Positions 29,096 to 37,834 of a stretch of 64,000 nt of DNA are shown here, piece by piece. The notes below the pieces were generated by a model. The model searched no databases and had not been told where the DNA came from. It saw only the letters and a program-made list of their open reading frames with translations. Both the position numbers and the translations under genes were made by a program. Positions within the stretch are counted from its first letter, which is position 1; each line of letters starts with the position of its first letter. The DNA comes from Synergistaceae bacterium (GTDB taxonomy: Bacteria > Synergistota > Synergistia > Synergistales > Aminobacteriaceae). The stretch is taken from positions 47,923-111,922 of the forward strand of contig JAFSUD010000017.1 in assembly GCA_017445405.1 (NCBI GenBank), written 5' to 3'.

Positions 29096-31075
29096 ATGAG
29101 ACGTATTGTCATGTTGTCTCTCGCACTAACATTGATGCTTACCTCTTCAGCTTCCTTCGCATCGGTACAGAACTTTTCCCGTTTTTCCTGCAATGTTCCG
29201 GACGGCTGGACGTTCAACGAACAGAGTGCAGGTTCAGCAGTAACGTTCGACAAGGACGGCACAACCAACATTGTGGTGGAATTGTCCAAACAATCAGCTA
29301 ACTCAACGCCGCGTACACTTGAGGAAAGCGCAAATTCTGTGTGCACCAGCCGCAACGGCACAAACCTTGTGAGAAATCCAGACGGCAGCTATACGTTCAT
29401 CTATTACTTTGCCACTCTGAGATGCACTGCAACTTTGTATGACAACCAGACAGACCCGGATTTCCCTGAAGGAGTCTCCTGCCTCTTCACGAAAGCTGAC
29501 ATATGCGATGATGCAGATGCAAACATGATTCGGAACTCTATAGTCATCAACAGTGAGTGGGCAGGCGAAAGAACCGGCACAGAGCAGAAGTTCACCCGAG
29601 CAACAGTAAAAGTTCCCAGCGGCTGGACAGGCTCGGAAGACGTTTCCGGAAATATCTACATCCGCAAGAATGACAGCAATGCAAGAATAGGCTTGCAGAT
29701 TCTGAAGATGGGCACAAGAACAGTCCAAAATATGGCAGCTCAAGCCTATAGCACATTCAACGGGACGGGAGACATGAGAGACGGACGCTTCGGAATATAT
29801 TTCTACACCTCTTCAGGCAACGTTATCTTTGTCTTTGACAACCAGATTCATGATGAGACTCACCCCGGCATTCCTGATGGTGTATGCGTGGTTATGCATT
29901 TGGAAGGCGGCCTGTACATGGACGAGACAGATATGGTGTTCGAGTCAATTGTTGTAGATGAGGACTGGGCTAACGGCAGAACTCCAGCGACACCTTCAGG
30001 CGAAGGCACACTGCAGAAGTTCACGCGTATATCTGCGAAAGTCCCTGACGGCTGGACGGGAAGCGAGAGCACTTCAGGAGCTAATGTTTACATCACTAAC
30101 AACGATAATTCCTCGATGAGATTCTCGATTCAGGTAGTCAACAAGTACGAAAGAACGCTTGAAGCGATGGCAAACGAGGCATTCTCCACATACGGCGGAA
30201 CAGGAGAAATTGAGCATCCTAGAGCAGGTGTCTACTTGTTCAGCCTGACAAGAGGAGGCAACATTATCGTCTTTGACAATGAATATTCGTCGAATATACG
30301 TGAAGGCTGGTGCTGTGTTGTGTATGGAACAGCAATGACAGTCCCAGTAGAAGTCCTGAACATGATTCTTGATTCGGTTACCATTAACGAGGAATATATC
30401 TACAATCAGAGACTTGACAACGACTCTAAGGACGGGACGGTGCAGACGTTTACGAGAGTTACTGTGAAGATTCCTGACGGCTGGACAGGCAGCGAGAACA
30501 ACACCGGCGACATAATCTACATAACCAGAAACGGCACGCCAGCCTCAAGAATAGCCCTCCAGCTTATGGAGACAGAAGGGCGGACTCTTCAGGCTATAGC
30601 GGAAGAGAGATTCACAGCACTCAACGGCAAGGGTGAACTGCAGGAACAGAGCGGCGTGTACATGTTCCAGACAGAGGACGACGGGGCAGTATTCATATTT
30701 GATGACAAGCACTCTAAGCTGCCTGAAGGATTCTGCTGCCTCATGCTCATAACCGGCCAGAATCCCGGAGCTGACCTCACCACAGTCCAGAACTCCATCA
30801 CGATTAATCAGAGCTGGCTTGACAACAGGAATAACGGCGGCAACACCAGCGGCGACATTGGCGGTAATAATGGAAATAACACCAGCGGCGACGTAAGTGG
30901 CAACACCAGCGGCAACTCTGGCGGCAACTCTGGGAGCACCAGCGGCGACATCGGCGGCAATATCAGCGAAGACCTCGCGGACACCGGCTCGGGCGGAGGA
31001 GGCGGAGGATGCAGCTCGGGACTTCCCGCAATATCGCTCATTCTTTACGGGCTAGCATTCCTCAGGAAGAAGTAA
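29096..31075 (+). CDS. surface protein with four tandem domains and a Synerg-CTERM tail
   Basis: 659 residues from ATG 29096, chosen because GGAGG is 9 bases upstream; an earlier in-frame ATG lacks a ribosome site. Signal peptide residues 1-22. Four repeats of about 125 residues follow, each opening with FTR..VKVPDGWTGSE or a close variant and ending with a VDEDWANGR-like linker. Then comes a low-complexity Gly/Asn/Ser/Thr linker (SGDIGG repeats), then GGGGGGCSSG, a hydrophobic helix and LRKK. That ending is the Synergistota-specific Synerg-CTERM type of sorting signal. Function unknown; probably adhesin- or stalk-like. Confidence 0.85.
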   Translation: MRRIVMLSLALTLMLTSSASFASVQNFSRFSCNVPDGWTFNEQSAGSAVTFDKDGTTNIVVELSKQSANSTPRTLEESANSVCTSRNGTNLVRNPDGSYTFIYYFATLRCTATLYDNQTDPDFPEGVSCLFTKADICDDADANMIRNSIVINSEWAGERTGTEQKFTRATVKVPSGWTGSEDVSGNIYIRKNDSNARIGLQILKMGTRTVQNMAAQAYSTFNGTGDMRDGRFGIYFYTSSGNVIFVFDNQIHDETHPGIPDGVCVVMHLEGGLYMDETDMVFESIVVDEDWANGRTPATPSGEGTLQKFTRISAKVPDGWTGSESTSGANVYITNNDNSSMRFSIQVVNKYERTLEAMANEAFSTYGGTGEIEHPRAGVYLFSLTRGGNIIVFDNEYSSNIREGWCCVVYGTAMTVPVEVLNMILDSVTINEEYIYNQRLDNDSKDGTVQTFTRVTVKIPDGWTGSENNTGDIIYITRNGTPASRIALQLMETEGRTLQAIAEERFTALNGKGELQEQSGVYMFQTEDDGAVFIFDDKHSKLPEGFCCLMLITGQNPGADLTTVQNSITINQSWLDNRNNGGNTSGDIGGNNGNNTSGDVSGNTSGNSGGNSGSTSGDIGGNISEDLADTGSGGGGGGCSSGLPAISLILYGLAFLRKK

Positions 31076-31095
31076 CGTACTCTTAACGGCAGCAA

Positions 31096-31128
31096 AAGCT
31101 CTCCGGGATAACCGGGGGGCTTCTCTTC
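31096..31128 (+). terminator. terminator after the four-repeat surface protein
   Basis: An 11-bp stem AAGCTCTCCGG/CCGGGGGGCTT (with T-G pairs) and loop GATAA, followed by CTCTTCATT. It lies 20 bases after the stop. Confidence 0.7.
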
Positions 31129-31156
31129 ATTAACAATCACAGAAAGGATGATACTA

Positions 31157-34100
31157 ATGAAAAGATTTCTATGCGTAATTCTGTTCTTATGCATGATGTG
31201 TTCATGTGCTTGTGCAGATGTCAGCATCAACGCAGACAATTTCCCGGATCAGGCGTTCCGAAATGCAGTCATACTCTATGAGGTCTCGCAGGGCAACGGG
31301 GACAAAGTATTTACCGACAGCGAATTAGCTTCTCTGCAGTCTGTGATAGTCAACAGCTACGGCATCAGGTCGCTCAAGGGCATTGAATACCTCACTGGCA
31401 TAACTAGGCTTGAGTGCAGAAGCAACGAACTTACAGAACTTGACGTTAGCAGCAACGCAAAACTTGTTTATCTTGACTGCAGCAATAATCAGATCACAGA
31501 CCTCAAGCTAAACAGCAGCCTTCAGGAATTAGACTGTAAGAAAAATAAGCTGGCAGAACTTGACCTGCGGGGATGCCAAGAACTTATGCGTCTGCAGTGC
31601 AGCGAGAACAGCTCTTTAATGCGCCTAGATGTCAGTGAATGCAGAAAGCTGGAGACCTTGTACTGCGTCTCTTCGACATTTCTTCCCGAACTCAGCGTGA
31701 ACGGATTAACTTCTCTTGTGACTCTGGACTGCAGCTACTGCCCGTTCATGACCAGCCTCGATGTCTCAGGATGCACCAGCCTAGAATCTCTCAGCTGCTA
31801 TAACACTATGGCTCGCAACGGCATGATCTCAGAACTTGACGTGAGCAGCTGCACGAAATTACGGCGGCTTTTGTGTGCGGCTAACACATTGACGAAACTG
31901 GCTCTCGGAGACAAGACAGAGCTTGTGTACCTTGACTGCAGGCATAACAGCATATCCGAGCTTGACGTGAAAAGAAGCGCGAACCTTAAGACTCTTTACT
32001 GCCAGAACAACCAGATTGCAGAACTTGACCTTAGCGAGTGCAAGGAACTTACAGACCTTGACTGCAGCTGGAACTGGCTTACCGAGCTTGACGTGAGCAG
32101 CAACAGAAAATTAGTCAGCCTCTATTGCACAGATAACAGCCTCACAGAACTTAACCTGAACAGCAATACCAGCCTTAGATTCGTTGACTTTGGCAATAAC
32201 CAGTTTGCAGCAATTGACCTTAACGGCCTTCTTACTATGAATCCTCAAGTAGGAGATATTGGCGGACAGAGAATAGGCCATCTCGTTGTTGAGCACCAGT
32301 CCGACGGCAATACTTCATACCCGTATTACGTGGACTTCACGCGCTACATGACCTCAAGCCAAGCAAGTAATATCATCGCCTCAAGCGTCAGGGGCTTCGA
32401 TGAGGATAACGCAGAAATAGCGACTGCCTACAGCAACGGCACAGCACATTTTTCTTCTGCACCGTCGATAGTCAGGTACAGCTACAGCACAGGTTACAGC
32501 AACGTGAGCTTTGATGCAGCCGTCATAGAGAACGATTATCTTTCCATGAGCCTTAACAACCATGTTTACCGCATATTCCCCCGCGGCATGAGGTGGACGA
32601 ACGCAAAGGAGTACTGCGAATCTCTCGGCGGGCATCTGGTTACCATATCCAGCAGAGAGGAACGCGACCTTGTTATGAGACTGTGCATAAGGGCTAATGA
32701 AATCTTGGCCTATGCTTGGCCTACATTCTGGACAGGAGGCGAAAAGGTAGGTTATGGTAGCACAGTGAACAGGTGGCGATGGATTACCGGCGAGTCTTTC
32801 ACTGAAACAGTTTCGGAGGACATCTCAAGGCTGGCAGAAGACGGCGTTAGAGATATTGCGACGGAGACCAGATATTCAGAGAGGTATTACCGTAATCTAG
32901 GAATGAATACAGGAGGCGCGTTGATTCCGCGTTACAGCATTGCACCATACGGCTTTATCTGTGAGTGGGAACCAGAAGCTGCGGACTTTGCCCCATACTC
33001 TGAAGAATACCGAAGATACCTCGCCGACCCCGCCTCGTACTTCACGGAAGACAGCTTCAGAGGCTCGCTTCCTGAACCTGTGGACTACTCGCACCTTGCA
33101 TCAAACCCTCCCGTCTTCAGCAATGCAGAGTTCTCCGCGTCTGCACTTGAGGCCGTGTACGATCCCAGAAACAGAGGCACGATCTCGCCTGTGAGAAACC
33201 AGACTCACGCTTATCGTACATGCTGGACGTTTGCGGCACTCGGGACTCTCGAGACGAGCTACCTTCATCAGGGATACGGCACATCTGTTCCCGACTTGTC
33301 GGAACTCCACATGGCTTGGTATACGTACATGGATCCGCGCACTGAGTACAGGGAAACTCTGTTTTCCGCAGACAGGACAATACTCAATCAGGGCGGGAAT
33401 AACACTTATGCTGTAGCTTTCATGTCGAGGGCAGGAGTAGCGGCAGAGAATGACATGCCTTACAGCACCACCGCAGAAATAGGCTCGCTTTATTCAGGAG
33501 ACACATTCCCTGACAGGAGATTTCCTGAAGAATATTCGCATCCTCTGAGGCTGAAGGAGGCCTACGTGTTCGGAGACATTACTGCGGACAACAGGGAGAC
33601 AGTAAAGAATCTGATCAAGCGTTACGGAGCAGTGAGCATAAACTACGACGCAGAGCATCACGGTGATTCGCTGAAGGCTTACTACTATGATTCCATTAAG
33701 AGCTACGGACATGCTGTATCTGTTGTTGGCTGGGACGATAACTATTCGCGCGAGAACTTCACAGGCTATGACATGCCCCAAACAGACGGTGCGTGGCTGG
33801 CCAAGAACTCATACGGCGAAGAAGCAGGAGACGGCGGGTATTTCTGGCTGTCCTATGAGCAGAAGATAGGAGGAGCAGCAGTTTACGTTGCAGCAGACAG
33901 CAGAGTGAATAAGCTCTACGGGCACGACACTATTGCAGCAAAGGACACGATACCTCACAACTGGGCAGCAGTAATTCTCAGGGCAGAAGATGATGAAGCC
34001 TTCAGTGAAGTATCCTTCCACACTAGGAATAATAACGTCAGGTATGCACTGTACATTAATAAGCTGGGGAGTGATGAAGAGCCTTCGAAGCCAGGCATTC

Positions 34101-34657
34101 CCGGAACTGCTGCAGCATCGGGCACGATTGAGTTAGCGGGCTATCACACAGTTACGCTGAACACACCGCTTGAAGTGAAGGAGGGTGAATATTTCTCGGT
34201 CATGCTTAAGCTCGAGGACGATTCCGAGTACGGATATATCAGCGCGGTTGAAGATACCGGCGTATTCAGGAGTTCCCGGACGATAACGGTAGCAGGCAAG
34301 AGCTATTTTGCGGACATATCGTCTGATGCAATGCCTAAGCTGTCAGACTGGAAGGACGGAAAGCAGCTCTACGAAGAGGGGACAGTGCGGGATGCCTCAT
34401 GCGGAGCGTGCATAAAGATATTTGCGTCCGGCGGAGGTACAAATCCAACCAGGCCTAACGATGATGACCCAAGCAACAACGATAACCCGAACAACAACAA
34501 CAATGACCCGAACAACAACAATAACGGCAACGAAGACTCTTCGGGAAATTCTGGAGGAGGAGGAAGCGGAGGCTGCAGCACAGGAATATCTGTCTTGGCA
34601 ATAACTGCCTCAGTGCTTGCGCTTCTCATGAAGAAATCACGAAATATGCTGTCATGA
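31157..34657 (+). CDS. secreted LRR / C-type-lectin-like / C1 peptidase with Synerg-CTERM tail
   Basis: 1166-residue mosaic. Signal peptide 1-20 (MKRFLCVIL, Cys-rich end). Leucine-rich repeats run to about residue 370, with the LDCSNNQITELDVS pattern. A C-type-lectin-like domain follows (near 470-600: NAKEYCESLGGHLVTISS, FWTGGEK, FICEWEP). A papain-like domain then shows Cys in RTCWTFAALG, His in GHAVSVVGWDD and Asn in KNSYG, so it is probably active. An Asn/Asp-rich linker leads to GGCSTG, a hydrophobic helix and a basic end (Synerg-CTERM). I chose ATG 31157 because AAAGG lies 8 bases upstream. Suggests a binding module directing a surface peptidase. Confidence 0.88.
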   Translation: MKRFLCVILFLCMMCSCACADVSINADNFPDQAFRNAVILYEVSQGNGDKVFTDSELASLQSVIVNSYGIRSLKGIEYLTGITRLECRSNELTELDVSSNAKLVYLDCSNNQITDLKLNSSLQELDCKKNKLAELDLRGCQELMRLQCSENSSLMRLDVSECRKLETLYCVSSTFLPELSVNGLTSLVTLDCSYCPFMTSLDVSGCTSLESLSCYNTMARNGMISELDVSSCTKLRRLLCAANTLTKLALGDKTELVYLDCRHNSISELDVKRSANLKTLYCQNNQIAELDLSECKELTDLDCSWNWLTELDVSSNRKLVSLYCTDNSLTELNLNSNTSLRFVDFGNNQFAAIDLNGLLTMNPQVGDIGGQRIGHLVVEHQSDGNTSYPYYVDFTRYMTSSQASNIIASSVRGFDEDNAEIATAYSNGTAHFSSAPSIVRYSYSTGYSNVSFDAAVIENDYLSMSLNNHVYRIFPRGMRWTNAKEYCESLGGHLVTISSREERDLVMRLCIRANEILAYAWPTFWTGGEKVGYGSTVNRWRWITGESFTETVSEDISRLAEDGVRDIATETRYSERYYRNLGMNTGGALIPRYSIAPYGFICEWEPEAADFAPYSEEYRRYLADPASYFTEDSFRGSLPEPVDYSHLASNPPVFSNAEFSASALEAVYDPRNRGTISPVRNQTHAYRTCWTFAALGTLETSYLHQGYGTSVPDLSELHMAWYTYMDPRTEYRETLFSADRTILNQGGNNTYAVAFMSRAGVAAENDMPYSTTAEIGSLYSGDTFPDRRFPEEYSHPLRLKEAYVFGDITADNRETVKNLIKRYGAVSINYDAEHHGDSLKAYYYDSIKSYGHAVSVVGWDDNYSRENFTGYDMPQTDGAWLAKNSYGEEAGDGGYFWLSYEQKIGGAAVYVAADSRVNKLYGHDTIAAKDTIPHNWAAVILRAEDDEAFSEVSFHTRNNNVRYALYINKLGSDEEPSKPGIPGTAAASGTIELAGYHTVTLNTPLEVKEGEYFSVMLKLEDDSEYGYISAVEDTGVFRSSRTITVAGKSYFADISSDAMPKLSDWKDGKQLYEEGTVRDASCGACIKIFASGGGTNPTRPNDDDPSNNDNPNNNNNDPNNNNNGNEDSSGNSGGGGSGGCSTGISVLAITASVLALLMKKSRNMLS

Positions 34658-34742
34658 GCAGCCTGTGAGTTATGCGACTCATGATAAACATGCTACAATT
34701 CCGGCATCACATAATTATCAAGTGAAGGGAGAAATTTTCTCA

Positions 34743-35489
34743 ATGGCAATTAACTTTATGGATCTGCTCGGCTCGGTCGTTCAGGGCAACATAGCATCAT
34801 CACCTGCCGCAAGCTCCAGAATGTCCAACGCAGGCAGCAGCATTCAGGATCTCTTAGGCTCGCTCATGGGAGCAGGACAGACCGTCAAGGACAAAGTCGG
34901 CGGAGACAACCTCGCAGCAGGAGGCATCGGAGCACTTCTCGGAGCACTGATGGGCGGATCACAGAGCACGACAGCTAACACTCTCGGCGGAGGAATGATG
35001 GGGCTTCTCGGGATGATGGCTTACAAAGCACTGCGCAACTCTATGGGCGGAACTTCAGGAGCAAAGGCTTCTGCATCAGTGCCTCAGACTTACACTCAGC
35101 CCTCGCCTCAGCAGCAGGCTAATGACGCAGAGATAATCATCACTGCAATGATCGACGCAGCGAAAGCAGACGGACAGGTTGACGCTGACGAGTTCCAGAG
35201 AATCACGAGCAGCCTCCAGAAGAACGGACTCGGCCAAGAGGGCATGAATTACGTTATCAAGAAGCTGCAGGGTCCTATGGAGACAGCAAAAATTGTTGCG
35301 GCAGTTAAGGGCCGTCCTGAACTCGCGGCTCAGGTGTATTCCGCCTCGCTGATGGCAATTAACGTTGACACAGACGCAGAACGCAAATATCTCACTAAGC
35401 TAGGAAAAGCTATGGGCTTGAGCAATGAGGTCATGCAGAACGTCGAGCAGCTCACGACTAACACCGGCTCTCAGGATTTCGTGTGCTAG
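34743..35489 (+). CDS. DUF533 / TerB-like protein
   Basis: 248 residues from ATG 34743 (GGGAG 11 bases upstream). The Gly/Ala-rich N-terminal half (GIGALLGALMGG, GGGMMGLLGMMA) resembles membrane-associating segments of YebE-type proteins. The C-terminal helical domain EIIITAMIDAAKADGQVDADE is the TerB-like metal-site signature of DUF533. Cellular role unknown. It ends 4 bases inside the convergent regulator gene. Confidence 0.8.
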   Translation: MAINFMDLLGSVVQGNIASSPAASSRMSNAGSSIQDLLGSLMGAGQTVKDKVGGDNLAAGGIGALLGALMGGSQSTTANTLGGGMMGLLGMMAYKALRNSMGGTSGAKASASVPQTYTQPSPQQQANDAEIIITAMIDAAKADGQVDADEFQRITSSLQKNGLGQEGMNYVIKKLQGPMETAKIVAAVKGRPELAAQVYSASLMAINVDTDAERKYLTKLGKAMGLSNEVMQNVEQLTTNTGSQDFVC

Positions 35490-35875
35490 TTCTGCTGTGA
35501 TTCAGCATTAATCTGCCGTCTTCGGTGAATCAGATTCTCTACGAGCTGCTGGAAAAGTTCGTAGCCTCTTTCAGTAGGGGGAAGCTCGATCCTTGTGCCT
35601 TCCCCCTCAAACACCAACATTCCGTTGCTGGCCTCATGCGCAGGAAGAAGAACTGATGCCTTGTTCATCTCGTACTTGTCGCCCTCGTTCACTATTTCTT
35701 CAGGCGAAATGTGCAGGATATTGGCAAGCTCGATAATTCTTGTCCCTGTTGGTGCAGTCTCTCCAGCTTCCCAACGTCTCAGTGTCGCGATAGATACTCC
35801 TAATTTTTCTGCAAGCTCAATCTGCGTGAGTCCCGCTTTCTTTCTCTGATGCCTCAGGTTAGCAGCAAGTGCCAT
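35486..35875 (-). CDS. XRE-family transcriptional regulator
   Basis: 129 residues. An N-terminal HTH_3 domain (LRHQRKKAGLTQIELAEKLGVSIATLRRWEAG) is followed by a short C-terminal domain with GTRIELPPTERGYELFQQLVE. AAGGAG precedes the ATG. A perfect 11-bp palindrome CGTATCATACG (35960-35970) in the divergent region toward birA may be its operator. Targets unknown. Confidence 0.85.
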   Translation of the reverse strand: MALAANLRHQRKKAGLTQIELAEKLGVSIATLRRWEAGETAPTGTRIIELANILHISPEEIVNEGDKYEMNKASVLLPAHEASNGMLVFEGEGTRIELPPTERGYELFQQLVENLIHRRRQINAESQQN

Positions 35876-35992
35876 GATGCATACACACTCCTTGACTTCA
35901 TAAAAGATTGATATGCAGATTATACCCGTAAAGCTATTCTTTCTGTAATGTGGGTATCACGTATCATACGTATCTTTCTGCTATGTATATCA

Positions 35993-36025
35993 TTGTCAAC
36001 TGCAGGTAAATTCATCAGTTTACGG
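35993..36025. promoter_or_regulatory. candidate BirA operator of birA-bioY
   Basis: Half-site TTGTCAACT (35993-36001), a 15-bp spacer and inverted half-site AGTTTACGG (36017-36025). Known BirA operators have TTGTAAACC-N15-GGTTTACAA architecture, so spacing and core GT.AAC/GTTTAC agree. It overlaps the predicted -35, as a repressor site should, and precedes the biotin repressor gene. Confidence 0.65.
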
Positions 36026-36047
36026 ATTAGTCATAGTGTGCTATAAA
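36019..36047 (+). promoter_or_regulatory. birA promoter, predicting a leaderless mRNA
   Basis: A -35 TTTACG (36019-36024), 17-bp spacer and -10 TATAAA (36042-36047) put the start of transcription near 36053-36055, only a few bases before the birA ATG at 36058. No ribosome site precedes that ATG, which fits a leaderless transcript. Confidence 0.55.
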
Positions 36048-36057
36048 TACGGCCATC

Positions 36058-37044
36058 ATGAAGACTAAACTATTGCATTATCTTGAAAGCAGACGGGGAG
36101 AATTTGTGTCAGGCGAATCCATTGCTGAAGAGTTCGGAGTAACGAGAGCCGGAGTGTGGAAAGCTGTAGACTCGCTCAGGAAGGAAGGCCACGTAATCAG
36201 AGCTGCGACAAACAGGGGGTATTCACTTGTCCGGTCAAGCGATGTGCTGACTGCTGAGGGCATACGCGCAAACCTTAAGCCTGATACACGGGTATCAAAG
36301 GTACTCTGCCTCTCCGAAGTCGACTCGACCAACAACTACGCAAAGAGGCTCGCACTCTCCGGAGCATCTCACGGGACTCTGATTGCTGCGAATCACCAGA
36401 CCTCCGGACGGGGGAGGCACGGACACACTTTCGAGTCTCCGGCAGGAACAGGACTCTACATGTCGCTTATCCTCAAGCCAAATGTTGATGTTGAACGCTT
36501 CCAGATGATCACGATTGCTGATGCCGTAGCTGTGTGCCTGGCAGTTGAGGAACTTTACCCTGAGTCCCGGGGGCATCTCGGTATAAAGTGGGTCAATGAT
36601 ATTCACTTCAATGGCAGAAAGATAACAGGCATATTGACGGAAGCAGTGAGCAATTTTGAGTCCGGAGAGATTGAGAGCGTAGTTACCGGAATAGGGATTA
36701 ATGTAACGACGAAGAAATTTCCTGCGGAGTTTGCGGAGAGGGCGGGAGCAATCTTTGATGGAGATGATTACGCATTCGGACGTGATGAACTCTGCGCACA
36801 TGTTGCAGATTACATCATGGACTTTGCGGAGAATCTCGGCTCGCCCGGACTCATCAATGCTTACCGTGAACGCTCGATATTGACCGGCCAAGACATCACC
36901 TACATGAAGAACGATGTGAAGTCTTCCGGACATGTTGAGGGCATAGACGACTCGGGAGGGCTTGTTGTGGTGAACGATGCCGGAGAGATTGAGACTCTGA
37001 GGAGCGGAGAGGTCTTCATGGTGAGACAGAAGGAAAGGATCTAG
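36058..37044 (+). CDS. birA: biotin-protein ligase / biotin operon repressor
   Basis: 328 residues. The N-terminal winged HTH (ESIAEEFGVTRAGVWKAVDSLR) binds DNA. The central ligase domain has STNNYAKR, GRGRHG (117-122) and KWVND with Lys177. A small C-terminal SH3-like domain ends the protein. It makes biotinyl-AMP, biotinylates carboxylase subunits, and with the HTH represses biotin genes. It lies 7 bases before bioY and behind a BirA-like operator, so autoregulation with the transporter is expected. Confidence 0.95.
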   Translation: MKTKLLHYLESRRGEFVSGESIAEEFGVTRAGVWKAVDSLRKEGHVIRAATNRGYSLVRSSDVLTAEGIRANLKPDTRVSKVLCLSEVDSTNNYAKRLALSGASHGTLIAANHQTSGRGRHGHTFESPAGTGLYMSLILKPNVDVERFQMITIADAVAVCLAVEELYPESRGHLGIKWVNDIHFNGRKITGILTEAVSNFESGEIESVVTGIGINVTTKKFPAEFAERAGAIFDGDDYAFGRDELCAHVADYIMDFAENLGSPGLINAYRERSILTGQDITYMKNDVKSSGHVEGIDDSGGLVVVNDAGEIETLRSGEVFMVRQKERI

Positions 37045-37051
37045 ATACTTC

Positions 37052-37591
37052 ATGACTGCAACCAGACGACTGACACTCTGCGCATTGTTCGCAGCACTTA
37101 TCGCTATTGGAACGCACATAAAGATTCCAACGCCGTTATTGCCGCTGACGCTTCAGACGCTTTTCGTTGTGCTGTCTGGACTCGTGCTAGGGAAAAAGTA
37201 CGGTGCTGCAGCTGTATGCGTTTACGTCGCTGCAGGACTTATCGGGCTTCCTGTGTTCACCGGCTCGGCACTTAACCCTACATTCGGATATATTCTCGGC
37301 TTCATTCCGGGGGCATGGCTTGCGGGGTATGTCGCTGAGAAGTTCAGGCCGTGTTACGTTACTTGGACGGCAGGAGCTTTGGCTGGAATAGCTGTGATCT
37401 ATACGATCGGGATTCCGTACTACTATGTGATGTCGAAATACTATCTCGGCAATGAGCTGGGAGCTAAGACGCTGTTAATGTATTTCGTGTTAATGCCTAT
37501 GCCGGGAGACATTGTGAAGAGCTTATGCGCAGGGCTGATTGTGCAGAGGCTCGCGGTGTTCTTTCCGGACAGCTTCACATGGAGGAGGTAA
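37052..37591 (+). CDS. bioY: biotin transporter substrate-binding subunit BioY
   Basis: 179 residues with six predicted membrane helices; KIPTPLLPLTLQTLFVVLSGLVLG and the GFIPGAWLAGYVAE segment are BioY signatures. S-component of an ECF-type importer; energising subunits are not in the window. It is in one operon with birA, and no biotin synthesis genes are present here, suggesting scavenging. Confidence 0.93.
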   Translation: MTATRRLTLCALFAALIAIGTHIKIPTPLLPLTLQTLFVVLSGLVLGKKYGAAAVCVYVAAGLIGLPVFTGSALNPTFGYILGFIPGAWLAGYVAEKFRPCYVTWTAGALAGIAVIYTIGIPYYYVMSKYYLGNELGAKTLLMYFVLMPMPGDIVKSLCAGLIVQRLAVFFPDSFTWRR

Positions 37592-37597
37592 GTTATT

Positions 37598-37630
37598 GCC
37601 CCCTGAAGCAGATTCGGGGGGCTTTGCTTT
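37598..37630 (+). terminator. terminator after bioY (bidirectional)
   Basis: Stem GCCCCC/GGGGGC followed by TTTGCTTT. The first strand includes the 13-mer GCCCCCTGAAGCA, which recurs exactly at 37793. Confidence 0.7.
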
Positions 37631-37826
37631 ATGCGTCAATCCTGCTCAAGAACTCCTCCCCTAACTCCTGAAGTTCCCTCACTATCCGCTTTGCTGTCAA
37701 ACTGAACTTCGGACGCGTAAGTACTGCCGGAACTCCATCTTTCGGTGCTCCGCCAAATACTGAGCCGCTGTCTCTCCTCCCGCGAAAATATCGCCCCCTG
37801 AAGCATCCTCCAGAGGGCATAATCAC
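37629..37826 (-). pseudogene. possible gene remnant after parA
   Basis: A 65-codon frame whose last 40 or so residues (FGGAPKDGVPAV, then an amphipathic Leu/Glu-rich helix) look protein-like and end just before a bidirectional terminator. The only in-frame start (GTG or ATG near 37820) lies within the parA terminator, and no ribosome site is seen. It looks like the tail of a lost gene between two copies of a 13-bp terminator sequence, 195 bp apart. No family recognised. Confidence 0.3.
37784..37818 (-). terminator. terminator after the ParA-like gene
   Basis: On the minus strand GCCCTCTG/CAGGGGGC form an 8-bp stem with a 10-nt loop followed by GATATTTT. Confidence 0.65.
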
Positions 37827-37834
37827 ATTCTCTG

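Noticed and set aside
35960..35970. Operator of the XRE regulator
   Set aside because: CGTATCATACG is a perfect palindrome in the right place, but it occurs once and cannot be tied to this protein from sequence, so it is only mentioned under the regulator.
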